A DNA stretch of 64,000 bases from Arthrobacter sp. Bi83 (lineage in GTDB: Bacteria; Actinomycetota; Actinomycetes; Actinomycetales; Micrococcaceae): NCBI RefSeq assembly GCF_918698095.1, contig NZ_CAKKLY010000028.1, forward strand, positions 1-64,000, read 5' to 3'. The notes beneath the pieces were generated by a model, which was given only the letters and a program-made list of their open reading frames with translations, searched no databases and was not told the DNA's origin. Both the position numbers and the translations under genes were made by a program. Positions 8,192 through 16,169 of the stretch are shown here, piece after piece; the first letter of the stretch is position 1, and every line of letters begins with the position of its first letter.

Positions 8192-8568
8192 GCGCGGAAG
8201 CCGGGGCGGCTCCCAGCCAGCTCTACAACGGCCACAACCGGATCAGCACCCAGGCCCTGACCAGCCTGGCCAAGGCTGCAGCCGGTGACGCCTTGGGGAT
8301 TCCGCCGCACGACGTCCGCGCAGACTGGTCGGACGACGACGGCCTGCTGGCCTTGTCACTGGTCACGCCTATCAAGATTCCCGCCCTGACTGCTGTCCTC
8401 CGCGACCCGGCACGGGTGCCGGCTTTCGGTGGCTCCATCTGGGACAGGGCCATTGCCGCCAAGTCCGAGATCCTGGCCAGGGTCACCGAACTCAGCGGTG
8501 CTCGGCTGAGCAGGGTGGATATCCGCATCAGCGGTGCCCACGTCACGGAAAGGGGCCGGGTCCGTTGA
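8188..8568 (+). CDS. Conserved protein of the Asp23 operon (Asp23-like)
   Basis: A 126-residue soluble protein starting at the ATG at 8188, which overlaps the previous stop (ATGA). Its layout resembles a divergent Asp23 domain: helix (ALTSLAKAAAGDALGIPPHDVRADW), strand (LLALSLVTPIKIPA), long helix (SIWDRAIAAKSEILARVTEL) and a final strand typical of this fold (LSRVDIRISGAH). No catalytic residues are evident. It probably partners with the Asp23 protein. Confidence 0.8.
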   Translation: MSAEAGAAPSQLYNGHNRISTQALTSLAKAAAGDALGIPPHDVRADWSDDDGLLALSLVTPIKIPALTAVLRDPARVPAFGGSIWDRAIAAKSEILARVTELSGARLSRVDIRISGAHVTERGRVR

Positions 8569-9215
8569 GCTCCGTCATCGAACAGCAGAACCCAACCGGC
8601 GAGGAGCCGGCGGATGCCTCCGGCGGGCCGGGCCACTCCGCGTCGTTGGACATGCGCCGGATCCTGGACCGGGAAACCCATTCCTCCCGCGCTGCGGCGG
8701 CAGGGATCGCCGCCACCCTCGTCATCCTCTTCTGCCTCTACGCACTCCTCGAATCGGCTGTCCGGGCCGTCGGCCAGCCGCCCTGGCTTGTCGATCCCCA
8801 GACGGCAGCCGAACGGATCGTTTCGCTTCCGAACGGCATTCCGCCCCTCCTGCTGGGGGTTACCGGCGCAGTGGTCACGGCTGCGGGCCTCTTCTTTTTC
8901 CTCAGCGCCATACTGCCCGGGCGCCGGGCACGGCACTTGCTGGACGACCCCCGGGTGGCCGTGGTGGTGGACGACGAAGTAATCGCGTCCGCCCTGGCCC
9001 GCCGGGCGCGCCTCGCGGCAAACGTCACGTCGGAGCAGGTAATGGTGGTGGTATCCCAGCGGCAGGCCGTGGTGAATGTCCGCCCGACCTCCGGTGTACC
9101 GGTGAGTGAGAACGCCGTCCGCGAAGCAGTTGAGGACGAACTTCGCTCAATGGCGCCGATTCCCATGCCTGCGGTGCGGGTTAATCTGGCGACGTCGGGG
9201 GTGATTGGCGCATGA
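8565..9215 (+). CDS. DUF6286-like membrane protein of the Asp23 operon
   Basis: A 216-residue protein with a cytosolic N-terminus, two membrane helices (about residues 45-65, AAAAGIAATLVILFCLYALL, and 95-120, PLLLGVTGAVVTAAGLFFFL) and a C-terminal cytosolic domain of about 90 residues rich in short beta strands (VAVVVDDEVI, VMVVVSQRQAVVNV). The layout matches the DUF6286 proteins of actinobacterial Asp23 operons. The assigned start is a TTG overlapping the previous stop (TTGA); no better start is visible nearby. Confidence 0.82.
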   Translation: MSSVIEQQNPTGEEPADASGGPGHSASLDMRRILDRETHSSRAAAAGIAATLVILFCLYALLESAVRAVGQPPWLVDPQTAAERIVSLPNGIPPLLLGVTGAVVTAAGLFFFLSAILPGRRARHLLDDPRVAVVVDDEVIASALARRARLAANVTSEQVMVVVSQRQAVVNVRPTSGVPVSENAVREAVEDELRSMAPIPMPAVRVNLATSGVIGA

Positions 9216-9823
9216 ACAACACGCCCCGGCTGCTCAACAGGATCCTCATCGGCATCCTCGGCCTCAAACTGTTGGCTGTTGGCATCCTGCTGATGCTGCT
9301 GGCCACTGTTCCCGCCGTTGGATCCTGGTGGCAGTCCTGGTCAGGAGACGTCTGGGACGGCGCCAACCGGCTCTTTGACGGCACGAGGTTCCCTGGCCGG
9401 CAGGAAAGCTGGGTCTGGATTGTCCTGGCCCTTGCCCTCGTGCTGCTGATCGTCCTCATGGTGGCCTGGGTCGCCCAGCAAGGGAAAGGACGTGCCGATC
9501 TTCTGCTGGCCGCCGAAGATCCCGGCAGCGTTCCCGGAGACGTGCGGATCGGCGGCGGTGTCGCAGAACAGGCACTGAAGAATGCGCTGGCTGAACGTCC
9601 CGATCTTGCCGGCGCCACGGTCACCACCTACGAGGTCCGTGGGCAGCCAGCCCTGAAGATCCGGCTGCATCCGAGGCCCGGAGTCGCCCCGCACACACTC
9701 ACGGCGGACACGTCAGCACTGGTCGCGGCCTTGGAAGCGGTCGTGGGCCAGAAGACTCCCGTGCTGGTGCATGTTGCCGCCGGAGCCCGCAGCCGCTTCA
9801 GCCGTGCGGAGCGCGTCCGCTGA
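9212..9823 (+). CDS. AmaP-like alkaline shock membrane anchor protein
   Basis: A 203-residue protein with two membrane helices flanking an extracytoplasmic loop (LLNRILIGILGLKLLAVGILLMLL and WVWIVLALALVLLIVLMVAWVA) and a cytosolic C-terminal domain (GDVRIGGGVAEQALKNALAERPDL...). This is the AmaP layout, the factor that tethers Asp23 to the membrane in Staphylococcus. The start overlaps the previous stop by 4 bases. It ends the overlapping run of five genes, giving a complete envelope-stress cassette. Homology is by layout and context, so the name is not certain. Confidence 0.8.
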   Translation: MNNTPRLLNRILIGILGLKLLAVGILLMLLATVPAVGSWWQSWSGDVWDGANRLFDGTRFPGRQESWVWIVLALALVLLIVLMVAWVAQQGKGRADLLLAAEDPGSVPGDVRIGGGVAEQALKNALAERPDLAGATVTTYEVRGQPALKIRLHPRPGVAPHTLTADTSALVAALEAVVGQKTPVLVHVAAGARSRFSRAERVR

Positions 9824-9977
9824 ATGTGACCTCCTGCAGGTCCGGCCGCGTTCCCGTTTGGTGCAGGCACGCCTTGGCCATAGTTTTGAAGAGCGAGGCG
9901 TGGTTGTCCATTGCGGCAGCCACGGCCCGTATCCGGGCCCAACCGCCCGGCCAAGCCCGTCGATGAAGGAGAACACT

Positions 9978-10259
9978 GTGAGCGAAGACGTAACAGGAAA
10001 CCAGGCTGCCAAGGACGGACTCGAAAACGCTGTGGGCCATGCAAAGGAATTTGCGGGCGACGCTGCCGAAAACGTCAAGGAGTTCGCGGGCGAGACCGCT
10101 GAACACGTCAAGGAATTTGCCGGTCAGGCGGCGGGGAGTGTCAAGGAATTCCTCGCCGGAGACGTGGCGGAAAATGCGAAGGAACTCGCCGGCGATGTAA
10201 CCGAGAACGTCAAGGGCTTCGGGGCCAAGCTTGCCGGGCTCTTCAAGGGCGGCAAGTAG
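9978..10259 (+). CDS. LEA-like 11-mer repeat stress protein
   Basis: A 93-residue, highly charged protein built of tandem 11-residue amphipathic repeats (VKEFAGETAEH, VKEFAGQAAGS and variants), the signature of late-embryogenesis-abundant-type and similar desiccation or osmotic-stress proteins. I use the GTG at 9978 because AAGGAG at 9965-9970 is correctly spaced for it; the ATG at 9963 overlaps that RBS. It follows the Asp23/AmaP operon by 154 bases and ends with a basic cluster (KLAGLFKGGK). It is probably cytosolic, membrane-protecting or disordered until drying; this is inference from composition. Confidence 0.82.
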   Translation: MSEDVTGNQAAKDGLENAVGHAKEFAGDAAENVKEFAGETAEHVKEFAGQAAGSVKEFLAGDVAENAKELAGDVTENVKGFGAKLAGLFKGGK

Positions 10260-10370
10260 CCTTTTCGCGAGTCACTCGCGCCCGGCGCCGTGGTGCCCCG
10301 GCACCCCGGGCAGGCTTACCGGGCAGCGTCCGGTCTGTGCTACCACCATTCGCGCCGGATAAAGGCAGAA

Positions 10371-10402
10371 GAGCGCTGCGTTCCCCGCGGAACGCAGCGC
10401 TC
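10371..10402. terminator. Bidirectional terminator between LEA-like gene and GH13 gene
   Basis: A perfect 14-bp stem, GAGCGCTGCGTTCC / GGAACGCAGCGCTC, with a CCGC loop, placed between the convergent LEA-like and GH13 genes. It can serve both strands. Confidence 0.85.
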
Positions 10403-10439
10403 TTCGGCCTAACGCGGCACTCTTGTCCTCGGCGTCCGG

Positions 10440-12473
10440 CTATCCCGCCACGAGGTAAGCTGCGCTGTTCGGCACAATAACTGCTGCGTCAGTCACGGCT
10501 TCGGCCGCAACGGAGGCGGCCGTCCCGGCGCCCGCGGGTCCGGCCGCACTCGACAACACCACGCGGTAGCCATCCGGAACGGGCGTCGGCTCGGCTGCCA
10601 TGTTGGCCACCACCAGGATGCCCCGGTTCTGGAACGCCAGGACGCCGAGTTCGGGGTCATGGATGTCGGCCCAGCAAAACGATCCCGAGCCCAGGCCATG
10701 GCTCTTGCGCAGCGACAGCGCGGATCGGTACAGCTCCAGCGTGGAACCCTCGACGCCGTCCTGCAGGTCCGCGGCCAGCTCGCCGAAGGACGCCGGCTGG
10801 GGCAGCCACGGCTCGGCGGGCTGGCGGTGACCTGCCCCGCCGTCTGACGATCCGCCGTCTGATGATCCGCCGTCGGGCGTTCCGCTGGGAGGTGCCCCCT
10901 TGGAAGGTGCTCCGCTGGAAGGTGAAACGGCCGCCGTGTAGGCCTCGGCGAATCCGAAGCCGGGCTCGCCGGACTTCCACGGCAGCGGAACGCGGCACCC
11001 ATCGCGTCCCCGCTCAACTCCGTTGGTGCGGAAGAATGTCGGGTCCTGGCGCGCGTCCGCCGGCACGGTGGTGTGCTCCGGCAGGCCCAGTTCCTCGCCC
11101 TGGTAGAGGTAGGCCGAACCTGGCAGCGCCAGGGATACGAGCGTGGCCGCACGGCCGCGCGCGAGTCCCAGGGCGGCATCAGGCTGCTCGTCCTCGGCCG
11201 CGATGCCCTTCGGGAAGGTGGTGGGGTCCGCAAGTCCGAAGCGGGTCGTGTGCCGCACCGTGTCATGGTTGCTCAGCACCCACGTTGTCGGTGCGCCGAC
11301 CGAAGCGGCTGCCTCGAGCGACTCTTCGATGGCTACGGCCATGCGCTGGGCGTCCCACCCGGCCAGGAGGAAATCGAAATTGAACGCCTGCTGCATTTCG
11401 TCCTTCCGGATATAGCGGGCGAGGCGCTCCGCAGGCTCCACCCAGGCTTCGGCGACCAGCATGCGGTCACCGTCATACCCGGCCAGCACGCGGTTCCAGT
11501 CGCGGTATATGTCGTGGACGCCGTCCTGGTCAAAGAACGGCGACGGCGGATACAGCGGCGACACCGGCTGGTGGTCCAGGGCCTCCCCGGGCGCATCGAG
11601 CACGGCTACTTTCGCCCCGACGGCGTCATCCGCGCCGGCGCTGCCGGCCGCCAGGCTTGCGCGGTGGGCTGTGTGCGGTTCGACTGCCTCCGGGTGGGCG
11701 CCGGGGGCGTCCGGAAGATGCCGGCCCTCGGACGAGCCTTCCACCATGGCGGCCACGCCTTCCCAGTCCGGGAGCCCGGCCTCCTTGACCATTCCGTGGG
11801 CCACGTCCACACGGAAGCCGTCCACGCCGCGGTCCAGCCAGAAGCGCAGCACGGATCGCATTTCCTCCTGGACCTCAGGGTTTTCCCAGTTGAGGTCCGG
11901 CTGCTTGGTGTCGAAGAGGTGCAGGTACCAGTCGCCGGGGGTTCCGTCCGCGTTGGTGGTCCGCGTCCAGGCCGGCCCGCCAAAAATGGACTTCCAGTTG
12001 TTTGGGGCCGTGTTCCCGTCGCCGGAACCCTCCGTTTCGTCCTTCCCCGGCCTGAACATGTAGCGTTCCCGCGCGGCTGAGCCGGGCTCCGCAGCCAGGG
12101 CCTCCTGGAACCACACGTGTTCGTCCGAGGTGTGGTTCGGCACCAGGTCAACGATGACCTTCACGCCCAGGCCGTGAGCCTCGTGTAACATTTCGTCGAA
12201 GTCATCGAGGCTGCCGAACATCGGGTCCACCTGGCGGTAGTCGGCCACGTCATAGCCGGCATCCGCCTGCGGGGATTTGTAGAACGGCGACAGCCAGACG
12301 GCATCGACGCCGAGCTTCTTCAGGTACGGTAGCCGCGCGGTGACGCCCAGGAGATCGCCCATGCCATCGCCATTGGCATCGGCGAAGGAACGGGGATAGA
12401 TCTGATAGACGACTGCGCTGGCCCACCACGTCCCGATGTCGGAACCGGGCGTTGAAATCGGGCGGTGGCTCAT
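10440..12473 (-). CDS. Alpha-glucosidase, GH13 (oligo-1,6-glucosidase/maltase type)
   Basis: A 677-residue cytosolic glucosidase cleaving terminal alpha-linked glucose from imported oligosaccharides. GH13 landmarks are present: VYQIYPRSFADANGDGMGD at the start, DLVPNHTS, GFRVDVAHG with nucleophile Asp223, AEAW with acid/base Glu342, and SNHD with Asp404. It is about 110 residues longer than typical enzymes (550-570) because of two low-complexity insertions: one at about residues 245-305 in the region after the nucleophile, and a Ser/Gly/Pro-rich one at about 515-550 (PSKGAPPSGTPDGGSSDGG). It is divergent from a carbohydrate binding protein and its permeases, with a LacI-type operator between. 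Trehalose, isomaltose or maltose-type substrates are all possible. Confidence 0.9.
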   Translation of the reverse strand: MSHRPISTPGSDIGTWWASAVVYQIYPRSFADANGDGMGDLLGVTARLPYLKKLGVDAVWLSPFYKSPQADAGYDVADYRQVDPMFGSLDDFDEMLHEAHGLGVKVIVDLVPNHTSDEHVWFQEALAAEPGSAARERYMFRPGKDETEGSGDGNTAPNNWKSIFGGPAWTRTTNADGTPGDWYLHLFDTKQPDLNWENPEVQEEMRSVLRFWLDRGVDGFRVDVAHGMVKEAGLPDWEGVAAMVEGSSEGRHLPDAPGAHPEAVEPHTAHRASLAAGSAGADDAVGAKVAVLDAPGEALDHQPVSPLYPPSPFFDQDGVHDIYRDWNRVLAGYDGDRMLVAEAWVEPAERLARYIRKDEMQQAFNFDFLLAGWDAQRMAVAIEESLEAAASVGAPTTWVLSNHDTVRHTTRFGLADPTTFPKGIAAEDEQPDAALGLARGRAATLVSLALPGSAYLYQGEELGLPEHTTVPADARQDPTFFRTNGVERGRDGCRVPLPWKSGEPGFGFAEAYTAAVSPSSGAPSKGAPPSGTPDGGSSDGGSSDGGAGHRQPAEPWLPQPASFGELAADLQDGVEGSTLELYRSALSLRKSHGLGSGSFCWADIHDPELGVLAFQNRGILVVANMAAEPTPVPDGYRVVLSSAAGPAGAGTAASVAAEAVTDAAVIVPNSAAYLVAG

Positions 12474-12498
12474 GGTTGCCTCTCCGGTAACAATTAGG

Positions 12499-12512
12499 TG
12501 TAAACGCTTGCA
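12499..12512. promoter_or_regulatory. LacI/CcpA-type operator in divergent alpha-glucoside promoter region
   Basis: TGTAAACGCTTGCA lies between the divergent GH13 gene and the binding-protein gene. It fits the TGWAARCGYTWNCW consensus, and 13 of 14 bases match the site upstream of levansucrase at 4834. The LacI regulator at 16170 is the nearest candidate ligand. Confidence 0.65.
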
Positions 12513-12600
12513 TTTGTTCCGGCAACGTTACTAGTGTGACTGTCACCACATCAAATGCACCAGTGATTTGTCTTGTCACTCAGCGAGGAGTCTCCTGCCA

Positions 12601-13893
12601 ATGAAAACCCCGAAATTCTTACTACCGGTAGCTACTGCCGGCGTTCTCGCCCTAACGCTCTCCGCCTGTGGTGGCGGTGGCGGGGGTGCCACCGGTGGCG
12701 GTGCTGCCGGCGGCGACGCCGCTGCGGGCCTTGACGGGCGCGGGCCCATTACTTACGTCCAGGGCAAGGACAACAGCAACGTCGTGCGCCCCTTGGTTGC
12801 CAAGTGGAACGCCGCGCACCCGAACGAGAAGGTGACCTTCAAGGAGCAGACCGACCAGGCCGACCAGCAGCACGACGATATCGTGCAGCACTTCCAGGCC
12901 AAGGACGCCGGCTACGACGTCGTGGACGTTGACGTAGTGTGGACCGCCGAGTTCGCTGCCAAGGGCTGGCTGCAGCCGCTCAAGGACAAGATGGCCATCG
13001 ACACCGGCGCCATGCTGAAGCCCACCGTTGACAGCGGCACGTACAAGGGCACGCTGTATGCCGCGCCGCAGACCTCTGACGGAGCCCTGCTTTACTACCG
13101 CAAGGACCTGGTGCCGACCCCACCCAAGACGTGGGACGAGATGATGAGCATGTGCTCCATCGCCAAGAAAAACAACATCGGCTGCTACGCCGGCCAGTTC
13201 AGCAAGTATGAAGGCCTCACCGTAAACGCGTCCGAGGCCATCAACTCCGCCGGCGGATCGGTCCTGGACAAGGACGGCAAGCCCAGCCTGAACACCCCCG
13301 AGGCCAAGGCCGGCCTGGAGAACCTCGCCAAGGCATACGCAGACGGCAACATTCCCAAGGAAGGCATCACCTTCCAGGAGGAGCTGAGCCGGCAGGCGTT
13401 CCAGAGCGGCAAGCTCCTGTTCCTGCGCAACTGGCCTTACGTCTACAACCTGGCAACTACTGAGGGTTCGTCTGCAGTGAAGGACAAGCTTGGCATCGCA
13501 CCGATCCCCGGCGCGACCGGCGCCGGCGCCTCGTCGCTGGGCGGACACAACCTGGCTGTCAGCGTCTATTCCAAGAACAAGGCCACTTCCTTGGACTTCC
13601 TGAAGTTCATGACCTCGGAAGAGTCCGAGAAGTTCTACGCAACCCAGGGTTCGCTTGCCCCGGTGCTGGGATCCCTGTACACCGACAAGGATCTTGTGGC
13701 CAAGCTTCCGTACCTGCCGGTCCTGAAGACGTCCATTGAGAAAGCCGTTCCCCGCCCGGTCTCCCCGTTCTACCCGGCGGTGACCAAGGCCATCCAGGAA
13801 AACGCCTACTCAGCCATCAAGGGCGAGAAGCCCGTGGACACTGCACTGTCAGACATGCAGAAGTCCATCGAATCCGCCGGTGCAGGATCGTAG
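12601..13893 (+). CDS. Carbohydrate ABC transporter substrate-binding lipoprotein
   Basis: A 430-residue extracellular solute-binding protein (family 1) that captures an oligosaccharide for the two permeases encoded downstream. The ATG at 12601 gives a lipoprotein signal peptide with lipobox LSAC followed by a Gly-rich linker. The mature chain has the fold landmarks of maltose/trehalose binders: NVVRPLVAKWNAAHPNEKV, YDVVDVDVVWTAEFAAKGWL, GTLYAAPQTSDGALLYYRKD and a C-terminal helical region. It most resembles AglE/ThuE/LpqY-type binding proteins. The 3' end precedes the permease start by 7 bases. The exact sugar is unknown. Confidence 0.9.
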   Translation: MKTPKFLLPVATAGVLALTLSACGGGGGGATGGGAAGGDAAAGLDGRGPITYVQGKDNSNVVRPLVAKWNAAHPNEKVTFKEQTDQADQQHDDIVQHFQAKDAGYDVVDVDVVWTAEFAAKGWLQPLKDKMAIDTGAMLKPTVDSGTYKGTLYAAPQTSDGALLYYRKDLVPTPPKTWDEMMSMCSIAKKNNIGCYAGQFSKYEGLTVNASEAINSAGGSVLDKDGKPSLNTPEAKAGLENLAKAYADGNIPKEGITFQEELSRQAFQSGKLLFLRNWPYVYNLATTEGSSAVKDKLGIAPIPGATGAGASSLGGHNLAVSVYSKNKATSLDFLKFMTSEESEKFYATQGSLAPVLGSLYTDKDLVAKLPYLPVLKTSIEKAVPRPVSPFYPAVTKAIQENAYSAIKGEKPVDTALSDMQKSIESAGAGS

Positions 13894-13900
13894 GTCTGCC

Positions 13901-14938
13901 ATGGCAACCGAATTAGGCCCGACGCCGGTCAAGGCACCGGCGTCGGGCGGTACCCCCGTCCATCACGCCCCCAAGGGCGTGGGTGAGGACAACAAGATCC
14001 TCAGCCAGGGTAAGTGGGCTGCCTGGCTCCTTGCCCCCACCGTCATCGCGTTGGGCATTGTGATCGTTTACCCGATCATCAGTGCCATCGTGATGTCCTT
14101 CCAAAAAGACGCCGGACTCGATCCGGCCACGGGACTCTTCACCGCCGGCGGCTCGGCCGGCATCCAGAACTACGTGAACTGGCTCGCGCAGCAGTGTGCG
14201 GCACCTGCCGGCGGAACCGTCGCCTGCCCGCCAGGAACACTCGGCGCCCAGTTCTGGTCGGCCACGACAACAACGTTTTTCTTCACCGTCGTGACCGTTG
14301 CTTTCGAAACCGTCCTCGGCTTCTGGATGGCCATGATCATGGCCAGGACGTTCAAGGGCCGGAGCCTCGTTCGTGCGGCCGTGTTGGTGCCGTGGGCCAT
14401 TCCCACCGCCGTGACCGCCAAGCTCTGGTTCTTCATCTTCGCCTTCGAAGGAATAGCCAACAAACTGTTCAACACCTCCATTCTGTGGACAGGCAGCGAA
14501 TGGCCCGCCAAGTGGGCGGTGGTCATCGCGGATGTGTGGAAGACCACTCCGTTCATGGCGCTGCTCATCCTCGCGGGTCTGCAGATGATTCCTGCCGAGG
14601 TCTACGAGGCGGCAAAGGTGGACGGGGCCACTGCCTGGCAGCGGTTCCGGATGATCACGCTGCCGCTGGTGAAGCCTGCGCTCATGGTGGCCATCCTGTT
14701 CCGCACCCTTGACGCGCTCCGCATGTTCGACCTTCCGTACATCCTCACGGGCGGCGCGAACAACACCACCACGCTGTCGATCCTGGTGATTAACCAGATC
14801 AGGCAAGGCTTCAACTCTGCCGCGGCCTTGTCGACCATCACCTTCATCATCATCTTTCTTGTCGCTTTCATTTTCGTCCGCTTCCTCGGGGCGAATGTTG
14901 TGGAGCAAAGCGGCGCCACCGGTAAGGGGAAGAAATGA
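13901..14938 (+). CDS. Sugar ABC transporter permease (MalF/AglF-like)
   Basis: An inner-membrane permease subunit of about 345 residues with six main helices. The start used is the ATG at 13901 (AGG six bases upstream) instead of the GTG at 13880, which would overlap the binding-protein gene. The cytosolic EAA loop that docks the ATPase is present (VYEAAKVDGATAWQRFRMITLPLVKPAL). A long extracytoplasmic loop after TM1 contains two Cys (QQCAAPAGGTVACP). It forms a heterodimer with the next gene product; their genes overlap by 4 bases. Confidence 0.92.
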   Translation: MATELGPTPVKAPASGGTPVHHAPKGVGEDNKILSQGKWAAWLLAPTVIALGIVIVYPIISAIVMSFQKDAGLDPATGLFTAGGSAGIQNYVNWLAQQCAAPAGGTVACPPGTLGAQFWSATTTTFFFTVVTVAFETVLGFWMAMIMARTFKGRSLVRAAVLVPWAIPTAVTAKLWFFIFAFEGIANKLFNTSILWTGSEWPAKWAVVIADVWKTTPFMALLILAGLQMIPAEVYEAAKVDGATAWQRFRMITLPLVKPALMVAILFRTLDALRMFDLPYILTGGANNTTTLSILVINQIRQGFNSAAALSTITFIIIFLVAFIFVRFLGANVVEQSGATGKGKK

Positions 14939-15825
14939 CCGCCGCGACAACCGAACTGCGCGCGCAGCAGGACAGGGGCAGGAAGGCGGCCCAGAACCGG
15001 GAAAAGTGGGCGCAGGGCCGCACTTACATAAGTGCCGCAGTGGTCCTGATCTGGTGCCTTGCACCGGCGTACTGGATGGTGGTGACGGCCTTCCGCGATG
15101 TGGGCTTCACGTACGACACCTCGATCCTGCCGACGCACGTCACCCTGGACAATTTCAATACCGCGTTCGACACATCGTTTGGCAACAGGTTCGGCCAGGC
15201 TTTGCTGAACAGCGTGTTCATCGGTGGAGTCGTCACCTTGGTGTCGCTGGTCATCGGTGTTTTCGCCGCCTACGCACTGGCCCGGCTGAACTTCAAGTTC
15301 AAGTACTTGGTGCTGGGCTTCATCCTGGGTGCTTCCATGTTCCCGGGCGTTGCCCTGATCACCCCGTTGTTCCAGCTGTTCACCAACATCGGATGGATGG
15401 GCACCTACCAGGCGCTGATCATTCCGAATATTTCGTTTGTCTTGCCGCTGACGGTCTACACCATGACCTCGTTTTTCCGCGAAATGCCGTGGGAACTTGA
15501 GGAATCGGCCCGTGTGGACGGCTGCACGCAGGGCCAGGCGTTCCGGAAGGTGATCATGCCGCTGGCCGCCCCGGCTATCTTCACCACTGCGATCCTGGCG
15601 TTCATCTCCTCGTGGAATGAATTCCTGATCGCCAGCCAGCTGTCCAGCGACGCGACCCAGCCGGTGACAGTGGCTATCGCCAACTTCGCCGGGGCGCAGC
15701 CAAACCAAATTCCCTACACCGCCATCATGGCGGCGGGCACCATCGTGACCATTCCGTTGGTCATCCTGGTGCTGGTTTTCCAGCGCAAGATCGTGGCCGG
15801 CCTGACAGCGGGTGCAGTCAAGTGA
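14935..15825 (+). CDS. Sugar ABC transporter permease (MalG/AglG-like)
   Basis: The second permease, 296 residues and six helices, with the EAA motif ELEESARVDGCTQGQAFRKV and the PLAAPAI segment. The start overlaps the previous gene (ATGA) and sits behind AAGGGGAAG. No ATPase gene is present in this operon, so the importer probably uses a shared ATPase of the MsiK type encoded elsewhere, as is usual for actinobacterial sugar importers. This last point is inference from the family, not visible here. Confidence 0.92.
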   Translation: MTAATTELRAQQDRGRKAAQNREKWAQGRTYISAAVVLIWCLAPAYWMVVTAFRDVGFTYDTSILPTHVTLDNFNTAFDTSFGNRFGQALLNSVFIGGVVTLVSLVIGVFAAYALARLNFKFKYLVLGFILGASMFPGVALITPLFQLFTNIGWMGTYQALIIPNISFVLPLTVYTMTSFFREMPWELEESARVDGCTQGQAFRKVIMPLAAPAIFTTAILAFISSWNEFLIASQLSSDATQPVTVAIANFAGAQPNQIPYTAIMAAGTIVTIPLVILVLVFQRKIVAGLTAGAVK

Positions 15826-16088
15826 CAGACGGGGCAGCACCGCGGGGCAAGAAGCAGGCAGCCTGGCTGGGGCATAAGCGTGTCCGGTCGGGCGAGGACT
15901 TCGACATCATCATCGGATTCCTTGGCTTCTGGGCCGTGGTGCTGCTCGTCTTCACCGTCTGGATGGAGCTCACGGCCCAGCCGGCCCTCGGCTGGGCGCT
16001 GGGCTTGCTGGCCATCCTGCTGGCGCTGTACGGGATGATCAGGCTCCGCAGGCGCCTGCCCGCGCGCACCGCCACCAGGCACAGCTGA
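15822..16088 (+). CDS. Small membrane protein of the alpha-glucoside operon
   Basis: An 88-residue protein with two membrane helices (DIIIGFLGFWAVVLLVFTVW and ALGWALGLLAILLALYGMI) flanked by basic cytosolic ends. The GTG start overlaps the permease stop by 4 bases, so it belongs to the importer operon. I recognise no family. Its position suggests an accessory role to the importer or simply operon membership. Confidence 0.75.
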   Translation: MTDGAAPRGKKQAAWLGHKRVRSGEDFDIIIGFLGFWAVVLLVFTVWMELTAQPALGWALGLLAILLALYGMIRLRRRLPARTATRHS

Positions 16089-16169
16089 CAGCGGGCCGGA
16101 CTAAAATGGTTTCTTGCCGCTGGGAGAACGACATGGCGGAAATCAGCATAAGGGCTTTGAAGGGACACC

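Noticed and set aside
10440-12473. Long plus-strand frame of 335 codons opposite the GH13 gene
   Set aside because: The minus-strand GH13 protein has all catalytic motifs, so the plus frame is a complementary-strand artefact of GC-rich coding.
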